A stretch of 64,000 bases of DNA from Turritopsis dohrnii (lineage: Eukaryota; Cnidaria; Hydrozoa; Anthoathecata; Oceaniidae): positions 186,001 to 250,000 of the forward strand of contig BQMF02000210.1 in NCBI GenBank assembly GCA_027922465.2, read 5' to 3'. The notes beneath the pieces are model-generated. The model made no database searches. It had not been told where the DNA came from and was given only the letters and a program-made list of their open reading frames with translations. A program made the translations under genes and the position numbers. Below are positions 1 to 10,991 of the stretch, piece by piece. The first letter of the stretch is position 1, and every line of letters starts with the position of its first letter.

Positions 1-1217
1 CCAAGATGCTGCCAAAAGCTACACAGCACGAGGGAAAATTTTGGCCAAAATTGTTGCGACAAAAAGATAGCACATTCTGGAAAGATATTTCCCTAACAGC
101 AGTGCAGTCATCTAACAGACATAAAATGAAATATATAATGCAAAATAAGTTTCTTTACACTTTACACACGCGGATTCTGTTACAGCAATGTTATTCAAAT
201 ATATAATAATGTTATACAAATAACATTTACCTGGCAAATCAAGCGTTCTGTGATACGCAGGATTAGCTGTTACAACAATCCCCACATCTTCTGGCAAAAC
301 CTCTTCAACTATTGGCACCTCATCGTGGACCGTCTTCCTATAAAATCTAGGATGTCCTTGCAAATCCAGAAAGCCCCACACACTTTTTGATTGCTTTCCA
401 ATGTGCTGAAAGATAAAAGAAAGTAGTGAGGTAAGAAAAAAATCATCATTCAGTACATACAACAATTCACTACTGTACAATCACTTCAACCATTTTGAGT
501 TCGTTCTCCTTCTGTTTTATATCTACATCCTTCAACGTACACGAAAAGACAGCGAAGGGGCGTAACAACGGCCAAATCAAAACAAATTAGAAAACCTACC
601 TTCCAAGGAACAACAACACAAGCATCGCTCCGCTTATTGTATTCTTCGCTTATTTTCCGGAAATATTCAGGTAAGTATTGTTCACGTGAAGGAGCTGTAT
701 ATAAGCTAGCGTTGTTTGTTAGGTTATTTAAAATGCCGTATTGCGTGCTTATATTTTTCATGGTGAGATATGACCTCCACGAACTAAAATAAAAAATAAC
801 AGTAATATAAATTTTGATTGAAGTTATGTCTTAATGTGTCTTAATCCTGTTGTTTAAGACTGAAACTTAACTCTAACGCAACAATGATGAGTTAGGAATG
901 CTAATAAGGACGGAAAAATTCAATACCCGCCATTTTGGTGTTGACATACAGGTTTTTCTTAGAGAAAAAGTTGTAGAACTGGTTGTAGCTTACTTCCCAC
1001 TAGGAGCCGTTTTCATTTATGTAACATTGTAAGAAAAAATACCTTTTGCAATCTTCAGCCACATTTGCTGGAGGGTGTTCGACGATACAACCTTCTAACA
1101 CACGATCTTGTTTTGTAATAGCGACAATCTCTGGTACCCAGTTCGTCATAATTTTAACTTCTGCTTCTGTGCGATACACCAGGTGTTCGTTTTCTGCAAC
1201 CAAGGTCATTTTTCTTC
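1..1217 (-). CDS. Uncharacterised multi-exon gene, 3' part beyond window
   Basis: Four exons join in phase on the minus strand: 1217-1043 (ATG at 1209-1207), 783-600, 405-231 and 111-1 (open at the window edge). Each internal junction has GT and AG, with pyrimidine-rich acceptors before 1217, 783 and 405. Phases 2, 0 and 1 match at every junction, giving about 212 codons with no stop. The acceptor just upstream of the ATG means either a 5' UTR intron or further upstream coding exons. The product is soluble-looking, with no signal peptide or membrane segment. The second and third exons carry motifs such as YLPEYFRKISEEYNKR and SVWGFLDLQGHPRFY. I do not recognise the family and assign no function. 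The last exon (111-1) is the least certain because its acceptor was chosen only to keep the frame open. Confidence 0.55.
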
Positions 1218-3590
1218 CTAAGAAAAGGAACAGGTTAACAATATGAGGATAAGCATAGCAGTACATCTCCTATTATCCTCTTATATATTTTTACAATTAT
1301 TGCTTTCAAGGCTTTTAAGTATAAGTACATATACTACTTACTAATAAATTAAAATGTGAAATGTATGGAAACTTTTTCCTTCTATAAAACAACGCTCTAT
1401 TTATACTGCAAGTTTTTGCTACGTGATTCGTGAAAACTACAGCTGATATTTACCTGAGCCTGTGACGTCACTGTTGTGAGTTTCGGTTAAACTTCAAACC
1501 ATAAAAAATGACAAAAAAATTCTTTGCATGAATGAAACTTTGTAAATAGTCGCCTTTTACAATTGGTCACCCAAAAAAGAAGAAGAAGAAAGAAGTTTTA
1601 TAGGGGAACCAAACTTAATTGTTTTTTTTCTCGCACTATCTTATTTTAAGAAATTAACGCGCACGAAGAAAATTAACGTGATGAAAATTATTTCGGTTGT
1701 AAACAGCTGACCCTGATTTTACCCCGGGTAAAAAAATTTTACCGGTCTAAATACTCCAGTTAATGTATCCTGAGTGAAAATATTTTTAATGATTTCATTT
1801 CTAACCCTACTAACCCTAACCAAAGGAAATTATTAGATCTATACCAAAACCACAAGGGGGTCATATTTTTGGAGGCGGCCATATTTTTTATTACAACTGT
1901 CGCAATTGAATGTACGGATTTGTTATGTTAACATATGAATTTTCGCGTGTACTTTTTACTGCTCTTTTTTTCCTGTTACACATATAGCTAGTAATAGACA
2001 ATCAATATTGATTGAAGAATGAGAAAATGTTTTTATTGCTTTTTATCTTTTACCTTTTATATTCCTAGCGTGTTATTATTTGTTCTACTTTCAAACTCAG
2101 GTGCAATTTCAGCTAAACACACGATTATAGCTTGGTCATATACGAACACCAGTATTTATCACGGGGAGATGCTAAAACGTGATGTGAAAATAGAGCTTTA
2201 TGATTTTTCTTTTTTACACTTCAATTTTTCTAATATAATAATTTTGTTGTTATTTGACGTCAGCAGCAAAACAGTCTTATGAATCATTAAATTCTTCAGT
2301 AAAAAAGTTAGTTCTTTTATAATTGTAGTACAATAAGATATTTCTTACCTCTGACGTCAAACATTCTCTAAAAAAATGAGAGTTACTTGTAGGGGGGATC
2401 TGAAACGTGTTCATCATAAATGAGTCTCTAAAATTTACGTGACCGTTTTTTATTTATCTTTCCTTTGTTTCTTTTTTCTATTCATGCATTCATTCAATTT
2501 ATATAACCATGCGACTGTTCGTGCTACATGCAACTTTTAAAAATAACGGAGGGTAAACTTAGATATGACGCAAACCTCTGTTTTATTGCAATAGATAAAA
2601 CGCAGACTTAAAGAAACAGAAAATGAGAGTGCAACGTCTTATCATTTAACCCGGCCAATCTAGCGACCCCAACTTCTAAAACGCGTGTCCAACTAAAACA
2701 ACTCGACGACTTGAATGTCGACTTATTGCAAACTGCATCAACGTTTAAAACGATTAACTACCTCACGAGCCAATTTTGTCGGACTTTCAAGGGGGGATGT
2801 TAAATCTGTGGTCTCAGTACATCACACTTGGCGGGGTTTGTAACAAATGAAACTTATATTGTTATTGATATTGATAAATCCTACAGATTATGCATGCTTA
2901 GCACTTAACCTTAACGACCTTTAATCACATTGGAAAATAGATATGAAAGAAATTTTTACGCAAGGAAGCTAAAATTATAGAAATTATGCAAGATGATAGC
3001 AATTATATATTATTATACACTTATGAAGCGCATCGCGGATGGTACAATAGAAGATTTTGAGTTCGTTCTCCTTCTATTTTGTACCTCCATGGTATAACAT
3101 AGCACCCTAACATTGATACACGAAACTTCTACTGAATTAATTTCATCAATTACTTTTGCTGCCTACTTAGCCCAAGATGATAATGGTTGGTTTTTGTTTT
3201 GAATTTTTTCGTTATTCAAAAGGTATCTAAAAATGTTTTCGTGTCTCAATACATGGAAGTAGTCTATGGACTAAGTGTGGATTTTGGACGTTTTTGGCTC
3301 CAACATACATGAAATATATGCCATTTAAAAATCGGAACTACCCTGTTACTGGAGCAGTCAAATGTCAAATTTTCGAGAAAAAAATTGTCGTGTTTTCCTG
3401 AAAGAGTACGAAACTTTCATATTCCTTGGACTCTTTCAGACCTTTCAGCAAAACCTACCACAATAGAACCCCAATAGAACTTGATCCCTCCATTTTTTGA
3501 GATTATTCTGGGTTAAAACCTTTTTCGGGGAGTACTTTTTTCCTGTGACACCGAAACCTCAATCTTAGAGCGCACACCGTAAGAAATAAT
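1218..3590. other. Intergenic, no gene seen
   Basis: AT-rich sequence with only short unsupported open frames. A few degenerate TAACCC-type units lie near 1802-1822. A motif of about 23 bases at 3057-3080 (starting TTTTGAGTTCGTTCTCC) is repeated almost exactly at 492-514 in the neighbouring gene's intron, so it is probably part of a dispersed repeat. Confidence 0.5.
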
Positions 3591-3599
3591 GCTGAAAAT

Positions 3600-3790
3600 T
3601 TAAATATCTGCAAAATTTTAATCTGTAAATTTAAAGCAATCAAGTAGGATCCGGAAAAATAAATTCCGCGAATTTCTATAATTGAATTGCATCCACAAAA
3701 ATAAATTCCGCGAAAACGTGCAGTTTTTGGTACCTTCATCCGCATGAATAAATGCCGCAAAAATTTCTCCCCGCAAAAATTCCTTCCCTA
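3600..3790. repeat. CCGCGAA-rich repeat fragment beside the minisatellite
   Basis: Contains ATAAATTCCGCGAA twice (near 3660 and 3703), then degenerate versions ending in CCGCAAAAAT. The same TTCGCGG/CCGCGAA vocabulary builds the TIR element at 26297-26844, so this is probably a decayed relative. No TIR pair was found here. Confidence 0.4.
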
Positions 3791-3837
3791 CAGGTATTTC
3801 AGTTTGTGTGATTTTGTAGGCAGTATGGATGCTGGGG

Positions 3838-5246
3838 ATAATATAGATATTATAGATACTATAGATGTTATAGATACTATAGACGTTATAGATACTATAG
3901 ATGTTATAGATGTTATAGATACTATAGATATTATAGATACAGTAGATATTATAGATATTATAGATATTATAGATGTTATAGATACTATAGATGTTATAGA
4001 TATTATAGATACTATAGATGTTGTGGATACCATAGATACTGTAGATAGTATAGATATTATAGATACTATGGATGTTATAGATACTATATATATTATAGAT
4101 ACAGTAGATATTATAGATATTATAGATATTATAGATGTTATAGATACTATAGACGTTATAGATACTATAGATGTTATAGATGTTATAGATACTATAGATA
4201 TTATAGATACAGTAGATATTATAGATATTATAGATATTATAGATGTTATAGATACTATAGATGTTATAGATATTATAGATACTATAGATGTTGTGGATAC
4301 CATAGATACTGTAGATAGTATAGATATTATAGATACTATGGATGTTATAGATACTATATATATTATAGATACAGTAGATATTATAGATATTATAGATATT
4401 ATAGATGTTATAGATACTATAGACGTTATAGATACTATAGATGTTATAGATGTTATAGATACTATAGATATTATAGATACAGTAGATATTATAGATATTA
4501 TAGATATTATAGATGTTATAGATACTATAGATGTTATAGATACTATAGATGTTGTGGATGTCATATATATTGTAGATAGTATAGATGCTACGGATACTAT
4601 AGATGTTGTGGATACTATAGATGTTATAGATGTTATAGATACTATAGATATTATAGATACAGTAGATATTATAGATATTATAGATATTATAGATGTTATA
4701 GATACTATAGATGTTATAGATACTATAGATGTTATAGATGTTATAGATACTATAGATGTTGTGGATACCATAGATACTGTAGATAGTATAGATATTATAG
4801 ATACTATGGATGTTATAGATACTATATATACTATAGATGTTATAGATATTATAGATACTATAGACGTTATATATACTATAGATGTTATAGATGTTATAGA
4901 TACTATAGATGTTGTGGATGTCATATATATTGTAGATAGTATAGATGCTACGGATGCTATAGATGTTGTGGATACTATAGATGTTATAGATGTTGTAGAT
5001 TCTATAGATGTTGTAGATACTATAGATGTTATAGATACTATAGATATTATAGATACAGTAAATATTATAGATATTATAGATATTATAGATACTGTAGATG
5101 TTATAGATGTTATAGATACTATAGATGTTGTGGATACCATAGATACTGTAGATAGTATAGACCCTACGGATACTATAGATGTTATAGATGTTGTGGATAC
5201 TATAGATACTATAGATGTTATAGATACTATAGATACTGTAGATATA
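3838..5246. repeat. 9-bp minisatellite with 270-bp higher-order repeat
   Basis: About 1.4 kb built of 9-bp units of the form GATNNTATA (mainly GATATTATA, GATACTATA, GATGTTATA). Marker variants give a higher-order period. AGACGTTATA occurs at 3881, 4151 and 4421, and ACAGTAG at 3939, 4209 and 4479 (with a second series at 4101 and 4371), all exactly 270 bp (30 units) apart. After about 4500 the order becomes irregular. Because 9 is a multiple of 3 and the units lack stops, long open frames run through both strands (Ile-Asp-rich on plus, Ser-Ile-rich on minus). I regard these as a by-product of the repeat. The right edge decays into TA-rich sequence to about 5300. Confidence 0.9.
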
Positions 5247-5299
5247 TATAGATATAGTATATATACATATAGTATATATAGTATATGTAATATATAGGC

Positions 5300-5788
5300 A
5301 TGTTATGTATAATAGATACTGTAGATAGTATGAAATAGAATGCTAGTATAATATAGTAATTTCACGTCTTATATTAGAGGTTAAATGAAGTCAATGCCAA
5401 AATTTGAACTTATAAACGAAACAAGGTATAGTACTATGTTTTCTTCTCTTTCTTTTCTCTACTATTCCTCGCATGGATGTGATAAAACAATGCTGCTTGA
5501 CACCACTAGACATACCTACCATCACTAAAGAAATTCAACAAATAAGAGAATATTAATTACACGGAGATAGGACACATGCACAAGATGTGGCTAGTGTTTG
5601 TTATCATTGTTGTGTAGCTACAGTCGACTAAGATAAGATATCCAGATAAGTGTGGCGCTATTTCCTTTTTGCACCCCTATATGTATCTGCCATATTTTTG
5701 TACTAGTTGGCTCTTCTCATGGAGATAAAAATAACCCTAATCCTAACTACCCTCCTAAAACCCTGACCCTGCTGGGCTGGACGGAGAG
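5300..5788. other. Unannotated stretch
   Basis: No convincing coding region, RNA or repeat structure was seen between the minisatellite edge and the TIR element starting at 5791. Confidence 0.4.
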
Positions 5789-5790
5789 TA

Positions 5791-6237
5791 CCGTCAACCG
5801 GGGCGACTTTGACAGTTTTTACCTTACTTGTTTTGATTTCTTCGCTTCACGATAAGACAGCGAAATGATAATGGGCGCTTCATAACATTTACAGCACCGA
5901 GATTCTAGAATTATTGTAGTGTTTATTTGAATGGGGTGCCATATTAGTCTAAATCTACAAAATGTTAGTGTCAAAGTCGCCCCACTAAATAGGGCGACTT
6001 TGACAGTACTGTTTTAGGTGAGAAAATCCTTACGGGCGACTTTGACACATCAATGAATTTTAAGTATTTTATTTTAGAATGCTTTTAACATTTTTTCGCT
6101 AGTTAACTTAACAGACACGCAGCAAGGGTAAAATAAACAAAGAAGACAAAGTAAATAGAAATAAAAACAAAAAAAATTATGCCAATAAAGTAGACTGTCA
6201 AAGTCACCCCCATTGTCAAAGTCGCCCCGGTTGACGG
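5791..6237. mobile_element. 447-bp TIR element with GGGCGACTTTGACA repeats
   Basis: Ends are inverted repeats beginning CCGTCAACCGGGGCGACTTT (left) and its complement (right), about 24 bp, flanked by TA on both sides (5789-5790 and 6238-6239). The motif GGGCGACTTTGACA recurs inside in both orientations, near 5972, 5991, 6029 and, with one change, 6193. The copies at 5970-6012 form an internal inverted pair. There is no transposase, so this is a non-autonomous MITE. TA duplication suits a Tc1/mariner-type mobiliser, but the superfamily is inferred. Confidence 0.75.
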
Positions 6238-6369
6238 TAGGGGGTGCGAAAAGGAAATAGTGCCGATAACTGTAATAATTCTCCAGCATGGGCATTTTGT
6301 CTACATTTTGTACAATGATCAACTTATCTGCCATCATTAGTTACATCTGTAGGTAAATAAAGATATATA

Positions 6370-6604
6370 TGTGAGGGTTTATGGGGGATAACAAGCGACA
6401 AAGTGATTTTTTAAAATCGATTTTTCGCTGCAAAAAAGCGATTCATTAGAAGCAAAAAAGTGATTCAAGTGAAGCGAAAAGCGATTCATGTGAAGCGAAA
6501 AAGCGATTCATGTGAAGCGGAAAATCGATTCTTTGAAGTGGAAAAGCGATTAAGTGCTTCAAATCGCTTTTTTGCTTGTTATCCTTTTCCTATAAACCGT
6601 CACA
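6370..6604. mobile_element. Short TIR element with 22-bp array (family of 8579-10311)
   Basis: Starts TGTGAGGGTTTATGGGGGAT and ends with the complementary CCTATAAACCGTCACA; the subterminal ATAACAAGCG is also inverted. The interior is about five units of a 22-bp repeat, GAAGCGAAAAAGCGATTCAT plus two bases. The left flank is TA; the right flank is TT, probably a mutated TA. It is a 235-bp short relative of the element nested in the Gypsy integrase. Confidence 0.75.
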
Positions 6605-7633
6605 TTACTTTCATAGAGGAAAACATTAATTCTTAACAACATTTAGAACATTCTGAAAGTTGATGTATATCCACCTAAGAAAGAAGCAAATCAGAATCAG
6701 AATGTGTTCATATATACACATTTAAGTGTTACTCTGCAGAAACTTTTATAAACAAAAATGTCCTTAAAGGGATTCCTGCTATTTTCTGATATTTCAAGGG
6801 ATGATAGAACTCGCAAAGTTGTTTCAGAACTCTTTTTACAGTTTTTGGAAATTCTGTTTCCTTGAGCAGATATTTCGATTTATGCAACGCATAATTATGA
6901 TGTAATAAGATAGTATTTTGTTAGTGTGTAGAACTTCTGAATTAGTAAATGCTATGACTTCTTCTATCAATCAACTCAGATTGGAAGCCCTTACTTCATA
7001 GTAACTTACAAAGATGTAATATTAATGTATTATTATTAGTTATTTTAATGAAAAGTGTTAGCTACTATCTTATTACATCATAATCACTGTGAAATGCAGA
7101 CATGTTATCAGGATATTACATTATAAATTATGAAATTATGATTGAAAAGATATATTGAATTATGAATTATATGCACCTATGAGTACTTACAGCTGCTTAT
7201 GGAGAGTTAAAAGTTTTGTTTTTACATAAAGTTTTACCATCCCAAAAATAAAAAACTTTAGTCAAATTTTCCCTGAGCTATGTTTCTATGCGGTTGTTAT
7301 GGTAGATCGTCATCATTCGGTAGGATGTATTCAAATAGGAGAGTAAAACAATATTATCGAGGCAATTCTTCATAAAACGAATCACAATTATTTTAGCGAC
7401 CGATTCTGGTCAAGTGGTCCTAACTGCCTAGTACTGAGTGTCTCTTCCAAAAATTTGGGAATGGTCATGCTAGCTGTGAACGAGGCATTGCTTTTATCAT
7501 AAAAGAATAAAAACAACTGATTTTTCATGGCAACGAAATAAGATTTGGTACTTATAACTTACATTTAGACATCACAAAACTATAGTCTTCCGCTTCTATT
7601 AACTTCTTTTAACTATAACTTCTGAGTTAAGTC
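6605..7633. other. Unannotated stretch left of the retrotransposon
   Basis: AT-rich DNA with no supported gene or clear repeat. It ends at the TCCTG target duplication (7634-7638) of the Gypsy element. Confidence 0.4.
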
Positions 7634-7638
7634 TCCTG

Positions 7639-7840
7639 TGTTGTAACCCAGTTCCCGGACTCCCTGGACGTTCTATAACTTAGTGGGGTCGACCACAATC
7701 ACTAACACGTATCGTAAACAACACAGTTAACAATTCTCTTGTCAAACGTTAGCTACATACAAAACACGTCCGTTCACTCTTCTAGTCCGTAACGAAGCAA
7801 GCTTGTCTCCCTTAGTCAAACTACATATCAGTTCACAATA
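7639..7840 (-). repeat. 3' LTR of the Gypsy element
   Basis: 202 bp, begins TGTTGTAACCC on the plus strand and ends ACAATA, pairing with 13909-14696. Known differences from the other LTR are one base each in the CCCAGTTCC and GGACGTTC segments, plus two at the very end. Confidence 0.93.
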
Positions 7841-7854
7841 CCTCCTTCCTCCTT
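7841..7854 (-). other. Polypurine tract
   Basis: On the minus strand the sequence AAGGAGGAAGGAGG lies directly before the 3' LTR, the position and composition expected for the plus-strand primer of an LTR retrotransposon. The stop codon of the polyprotein is at its edge. Confidence 0.85.
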
Positions 7855-8576
7855 AGGAACAGTCATATTCATGTAAATATAGAGGCTTGTGTCTTCTTCT
7901 TTTCCCTGCTACTTCCTCAGCTTCAGCAACTTCATCTGGGTCGGATTGAGGTTCGGCATACGGTATCGTACCTTCGTCGCTACTGCTTGCGCCCTCCTCC
8001 TGTGCCGGATCTGCGGTCGGATCTGCGGTCTCTCCAACCGGTTCTACGCCTCCATTATATCTGCCCAGCCTCCCGGCCAAATCTAGGTATATGTCATCGT
8101 CCGAATCACTATCACTCTCCATTCGCCCTGGGTTTGGTCTGGATCTAAGAAGCTCTGGACGCCGTACAGTCAGGCGTTTGAACTTTGGAGCAGCTCTGGT
8201 GATGGGACGACCTCGGTGCGGTGCTGATGCCGTGACAGCGGTGACCTTAAGATGGACGACTGTCAAGGGCTTTGGATTGAACAGTGGCTCGGTAGTTGTA
8301 GATGCCTGTGGGGCCAAAACTTGATCTCCAACCTTCAAGTCGATATGCTTAGCACGTCGGTGGACATCATGGTATTGTTTGGCTTTCTCTTTGTGGTGGC
8401 GATCTCGATTACGCACGTCTGGGTCAACTGCTTCAGGAACAAGGGAAGGAACTGGAGTACGAATGGGACGATTATACAATAACTCAGCAGGGGTCTTCCC
8501 TGTAGCACTGTGTGGCGTCGCTCGATAAGAAAGCAGGAACCGATGTACAGCCTCTCGAGGATCTTTGTGTTCAATA
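7853..8576 (-). pseudogene. Integrase C-terminal part, Gypsy pol
   Basis: Continues the integrase broken at 10314. It resumes with IEHKDPREAVHRFLLSYRAT (8576 downwards), the typical region after the catalytic core, then HYDVHRRAKH-like basic sequence and a KVGDQVLAPQ segment typical of Gypsy integrase C-termini, then an acidic tail. The stop lies next to the polypurine tract. It is intact as an open frame but severed from its upstream half. Confidence 0.85.
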
Positions 8577-8611
8577 TATGTGACGGTTTATGGGAAAAGG
8601 ATAACAAGCGA

Positions 8612-8838
8612 AAAATCGATTCTTTAAAATCGATTTTTAGCTGCAAAAAATCGATTCAAAATAATCGGAAAAGCGATTTCGAAAGCGATTCACTTGAATC
8701 GGAAAAGTGATTCACTTGAATCGGAAAAGCGATTAGGTTGAATCGGAAAAGCGATTAGGTTGAATCGGAAAAGCGATTCACTTGAATCGGAAAAGCGATT
8801 CACTTGAATCGGAAAAGCGATTTCAAAAAATCGATTTG
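8612..8838. repeat. Left subterminal array of 22-bp units
   Basis: About six to seven units of GAATCGGAAAAGCGATTCAC plus TT, with variants ending AGGTT. Each unit is an imperfect palindrome, AATCG-GAAAAG-CGATT. Confidence 0.88.
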
Positions 8839-8849
8839 TAAGTCAGAAG

Positions 8850-10000
8850 TGATGTTAATTATAAGAATAAAGTCAATAAGTTAATAAGATTTTCATCATC
8901 GTAGATTCTCTATGTATCATAATAAAATAGAAGCATTAAACCTCAAATTATAAACAAGAACCAAATGGTGAAAAACGGCATTATAAAACTGGCGCAATAA
9001 TATGAATAGATACAAAAACACCATCCATCTGGAAATAGATTTTTATTTTTAGACTAAAGGCTGTTTTCCACTTTTGGAAAATTTAACGCAGAGAGAAACG
9101 GGCGAATACTGGGGAAAGAACGTGATTGGATCTTTCGCTAATGTAAACGTAGCTTAATTAATAACCAGAATTTATAACAAAAGAAATATACTTGCATGAG
9201 CTGCAAAATATATTTTAAAGACAAATGTGCGCCAAGAGAGAGAAAAAAAATCTTTTTCGAAAAGGAAATGTAAATAAAAACTAAAAATCGTTGCTATCGC
9301 CATAATAAGATTGTTTGTTTACATAGTAGATTCCATGTTTCATATACGTGACCGTCCAAGGGATTTTGATAACAAACGATATAAATAAAATAAAGTGACG
9401 GTATTTTGTTAGAATATGAAAAGTAGGATTCACCTACTTCCTACGTTTCGTTTCGTTCAACGTCTATGTATGTTTATATTTTTCATATTCCCATGCGCCA
9501 GTTTTCGAGGTTGGAACATAACTGGGAGTATTATATCTAATTGCTATTTTGCCAAATAAAAATAAAAAGTTTTTTTATTGATAAAGATGTCTACACTCTC
9601 AAAAGATGTTGTTGTTATCGCGACTTCAGCATTATTTTGAAAACTCAATGTAACGGATGTATAATTACAGGTAGCACGCGTTCGTGTTAAATAATGAACT
9701 GGTTACCTGGTTCTTATTCACTAGGACATAAAATAAACAACAGTTTGTTCTCAAGTTGCTACAAATAGAAACCGTCTGCTATAATTCTTTTTTATGTTTA
9801 AGTTGTTCCACCGCTGTTCACATAACAGAACATGGTTCTTATTCAGTTTAATAAAAAAGAAAAAAAAGTTTGTTTTAAAGTTACTACCAATAGAAACCGT
9901 CCCTTACAATTCTTTTTTGAGTTGTTCGATTGATATTTTGGTTTATTCCTTGGGGGAAAATGTTTATCAGAATTTTAATCAACACTTGAGTGAGTGATAT
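8850..10000. other. Unique interior of the nested TIR element
   Basis: AT-rich, without a usable open frame; no transposase motif was found. A diverged copy of the element end (CGTGACCGTCCAAGGGATTT, then TGATAACAAACG) lies near 9347-9384, suggesting an older copy or internal rearrangement. Confidence 0.55.
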
Positions 10001-10006
10001 AGAATC

Positions 10007-10258
10007 AAAAAAGCGATTCATTAGAATCAAAAAAGCGATTCATTAGAATCGGAAAAGCGATTCATTGGAATCGGAAAAGCGATTCATTAGAATCTAAAAA
10101 GCGATTCATTAGAATCGGAAAAGCGATTCATTAGAATCGGAAAAGCGATTCATTAGAATCGGAAAAGCGATTCATGTGAATCGGAAAAGCGATTATTTGA
10201 AGCTAAAAATCGATTTTAAAGAATCGCTTTTTAGCTTCAAATAATCGCTTAATCGATT
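10007..10258. repeat. Right subterminal array of 22-bp units
   Basis: About ten units of GAATCGGAAAAGCGATTCAT plus TA, with variants at the GG position (AA, TA). It passes into a hairpin-rich stretch at 10200-10270 before the right TIR. Confidence 0.88.
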
Positions 10259-10313
10259 AAGCGATTCAAATCGCTTTTTCGCTTGTTATCCTTTTCCCAT
10301 AAACCGTCACATA

Positions 10314-10991
10314 TGCGGTATGTGCAACTTTCTTCAGCATCCGCATAAAGTTCTCAGCTAGACCATTTGAACTGGGCTGCTCCGGCGTGACCGTTGTGTG
10401 TTTGAATCCTCGTTTTCTGGCGTACGTCTCCATCTCGATACCATTGAACGGAGGCCCGTTATCTGACTTTATTTCTTCCGGAATTCCATGGGTCGACAAG
10501 ATTCGGTCTAAGTGCGGTATCACCTCTACAGCGCTGGTGCTATTCACTATGGCTACCTCCGGAAAACGGGAGTATGCATCTATCACAAGCAAAAAATAAA
10601 ATTCCCTGGCTATTGGTCCTTTAAAGTCCATAGCCAGTTCTCGCCAGGGTCCCTCTGGTAATGGATTCGGTTTCAACGGCTCAAAGTGTTTCTGCGGTGT
10701 AGCAGCTTGGCATGAAAGGCATGAGTCTACGTAATTCTCGATCAACTCGTCCATCTTGGGAAACCAGACTCGCGACCGAATATACGTTTTCATTTTCGTT
10801 ACCGCCTGATGGCCCTCGTGAGCCAAAGCTATAACATCAGCAGTGAGAGACTGAGGCAGAACAATACGGGTGCCGCGAAGTACGAGTTGTTTGGCTACCG
10901 ATAATTCATCGAATACCCTTGCGTAGGGTTGCAACTCCGGAACATCGTAAGGTAGGTGTCCTTTTTCCAAAATGCAATACGTCTCTGGCAA
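10314..10991 (-). pseudogene. Integrase N-terminal and catalytic part, Gypsy pol
   Basis: Carries the HHCC zinc domain (HEGHQAVTKMK ... CLSC) and the DDE core: the first Asp in MDFKGP, the second in SDNGPPFN, and Glu in NGLAENF. The frame is open from the upstream frameshift to the TIR element that cuts it at 10312-10313. In the virus-like life cycle this enzyme inserts the DNA copy into the host genome. This copy cannot be made whole because of the insertion. Confidence 0.9.

Larger units (their letters stand above)
8579..10311. mobile_element. 1,733-bp TIR element nested in the integrase
   Basis: Ends are perfect inverted repeats, TGTGACGGTTTATGGGAAAA at the left and its complement at the right, continuing through GGATAACAAGCGAAAA. 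TA is duplicated on both sides (8577-8578, 10312-10313). Removing the element and one TA rejoins the integrase in frame (HTAY then IEHKD), so boundaries and duplication are exact. Subterminal arrays of a 22-bp unit lie at both ends, with about 1.15 kb of unique AT-rich DNA between. No transposase was seen, so it is non-autonomous. Confidence 0.92.

Noticed and set aside
2019..2282. 87-codon frame with a hydrophobic start that mimics a signal peptide
   Set aside because: AT-rich chance frame; no homologous motif, splice site or conserved context.
3744..5297. A 517-codon plus-strand frame (and a 450-codon minus-strand frame) of Ile-Asp or Ser-Ile repeats
   Set aside because: Both follow automatically from a stop-free 9-bp repeat. 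There is no domain, no splice context and no codon constraint.
8612..10258. Regular 22-bp units resembling a CRISPR-like array
   Set aside because: Units are contiguous without unique spacers, lie inside a TIR element and sit in a eukaryotic genome.
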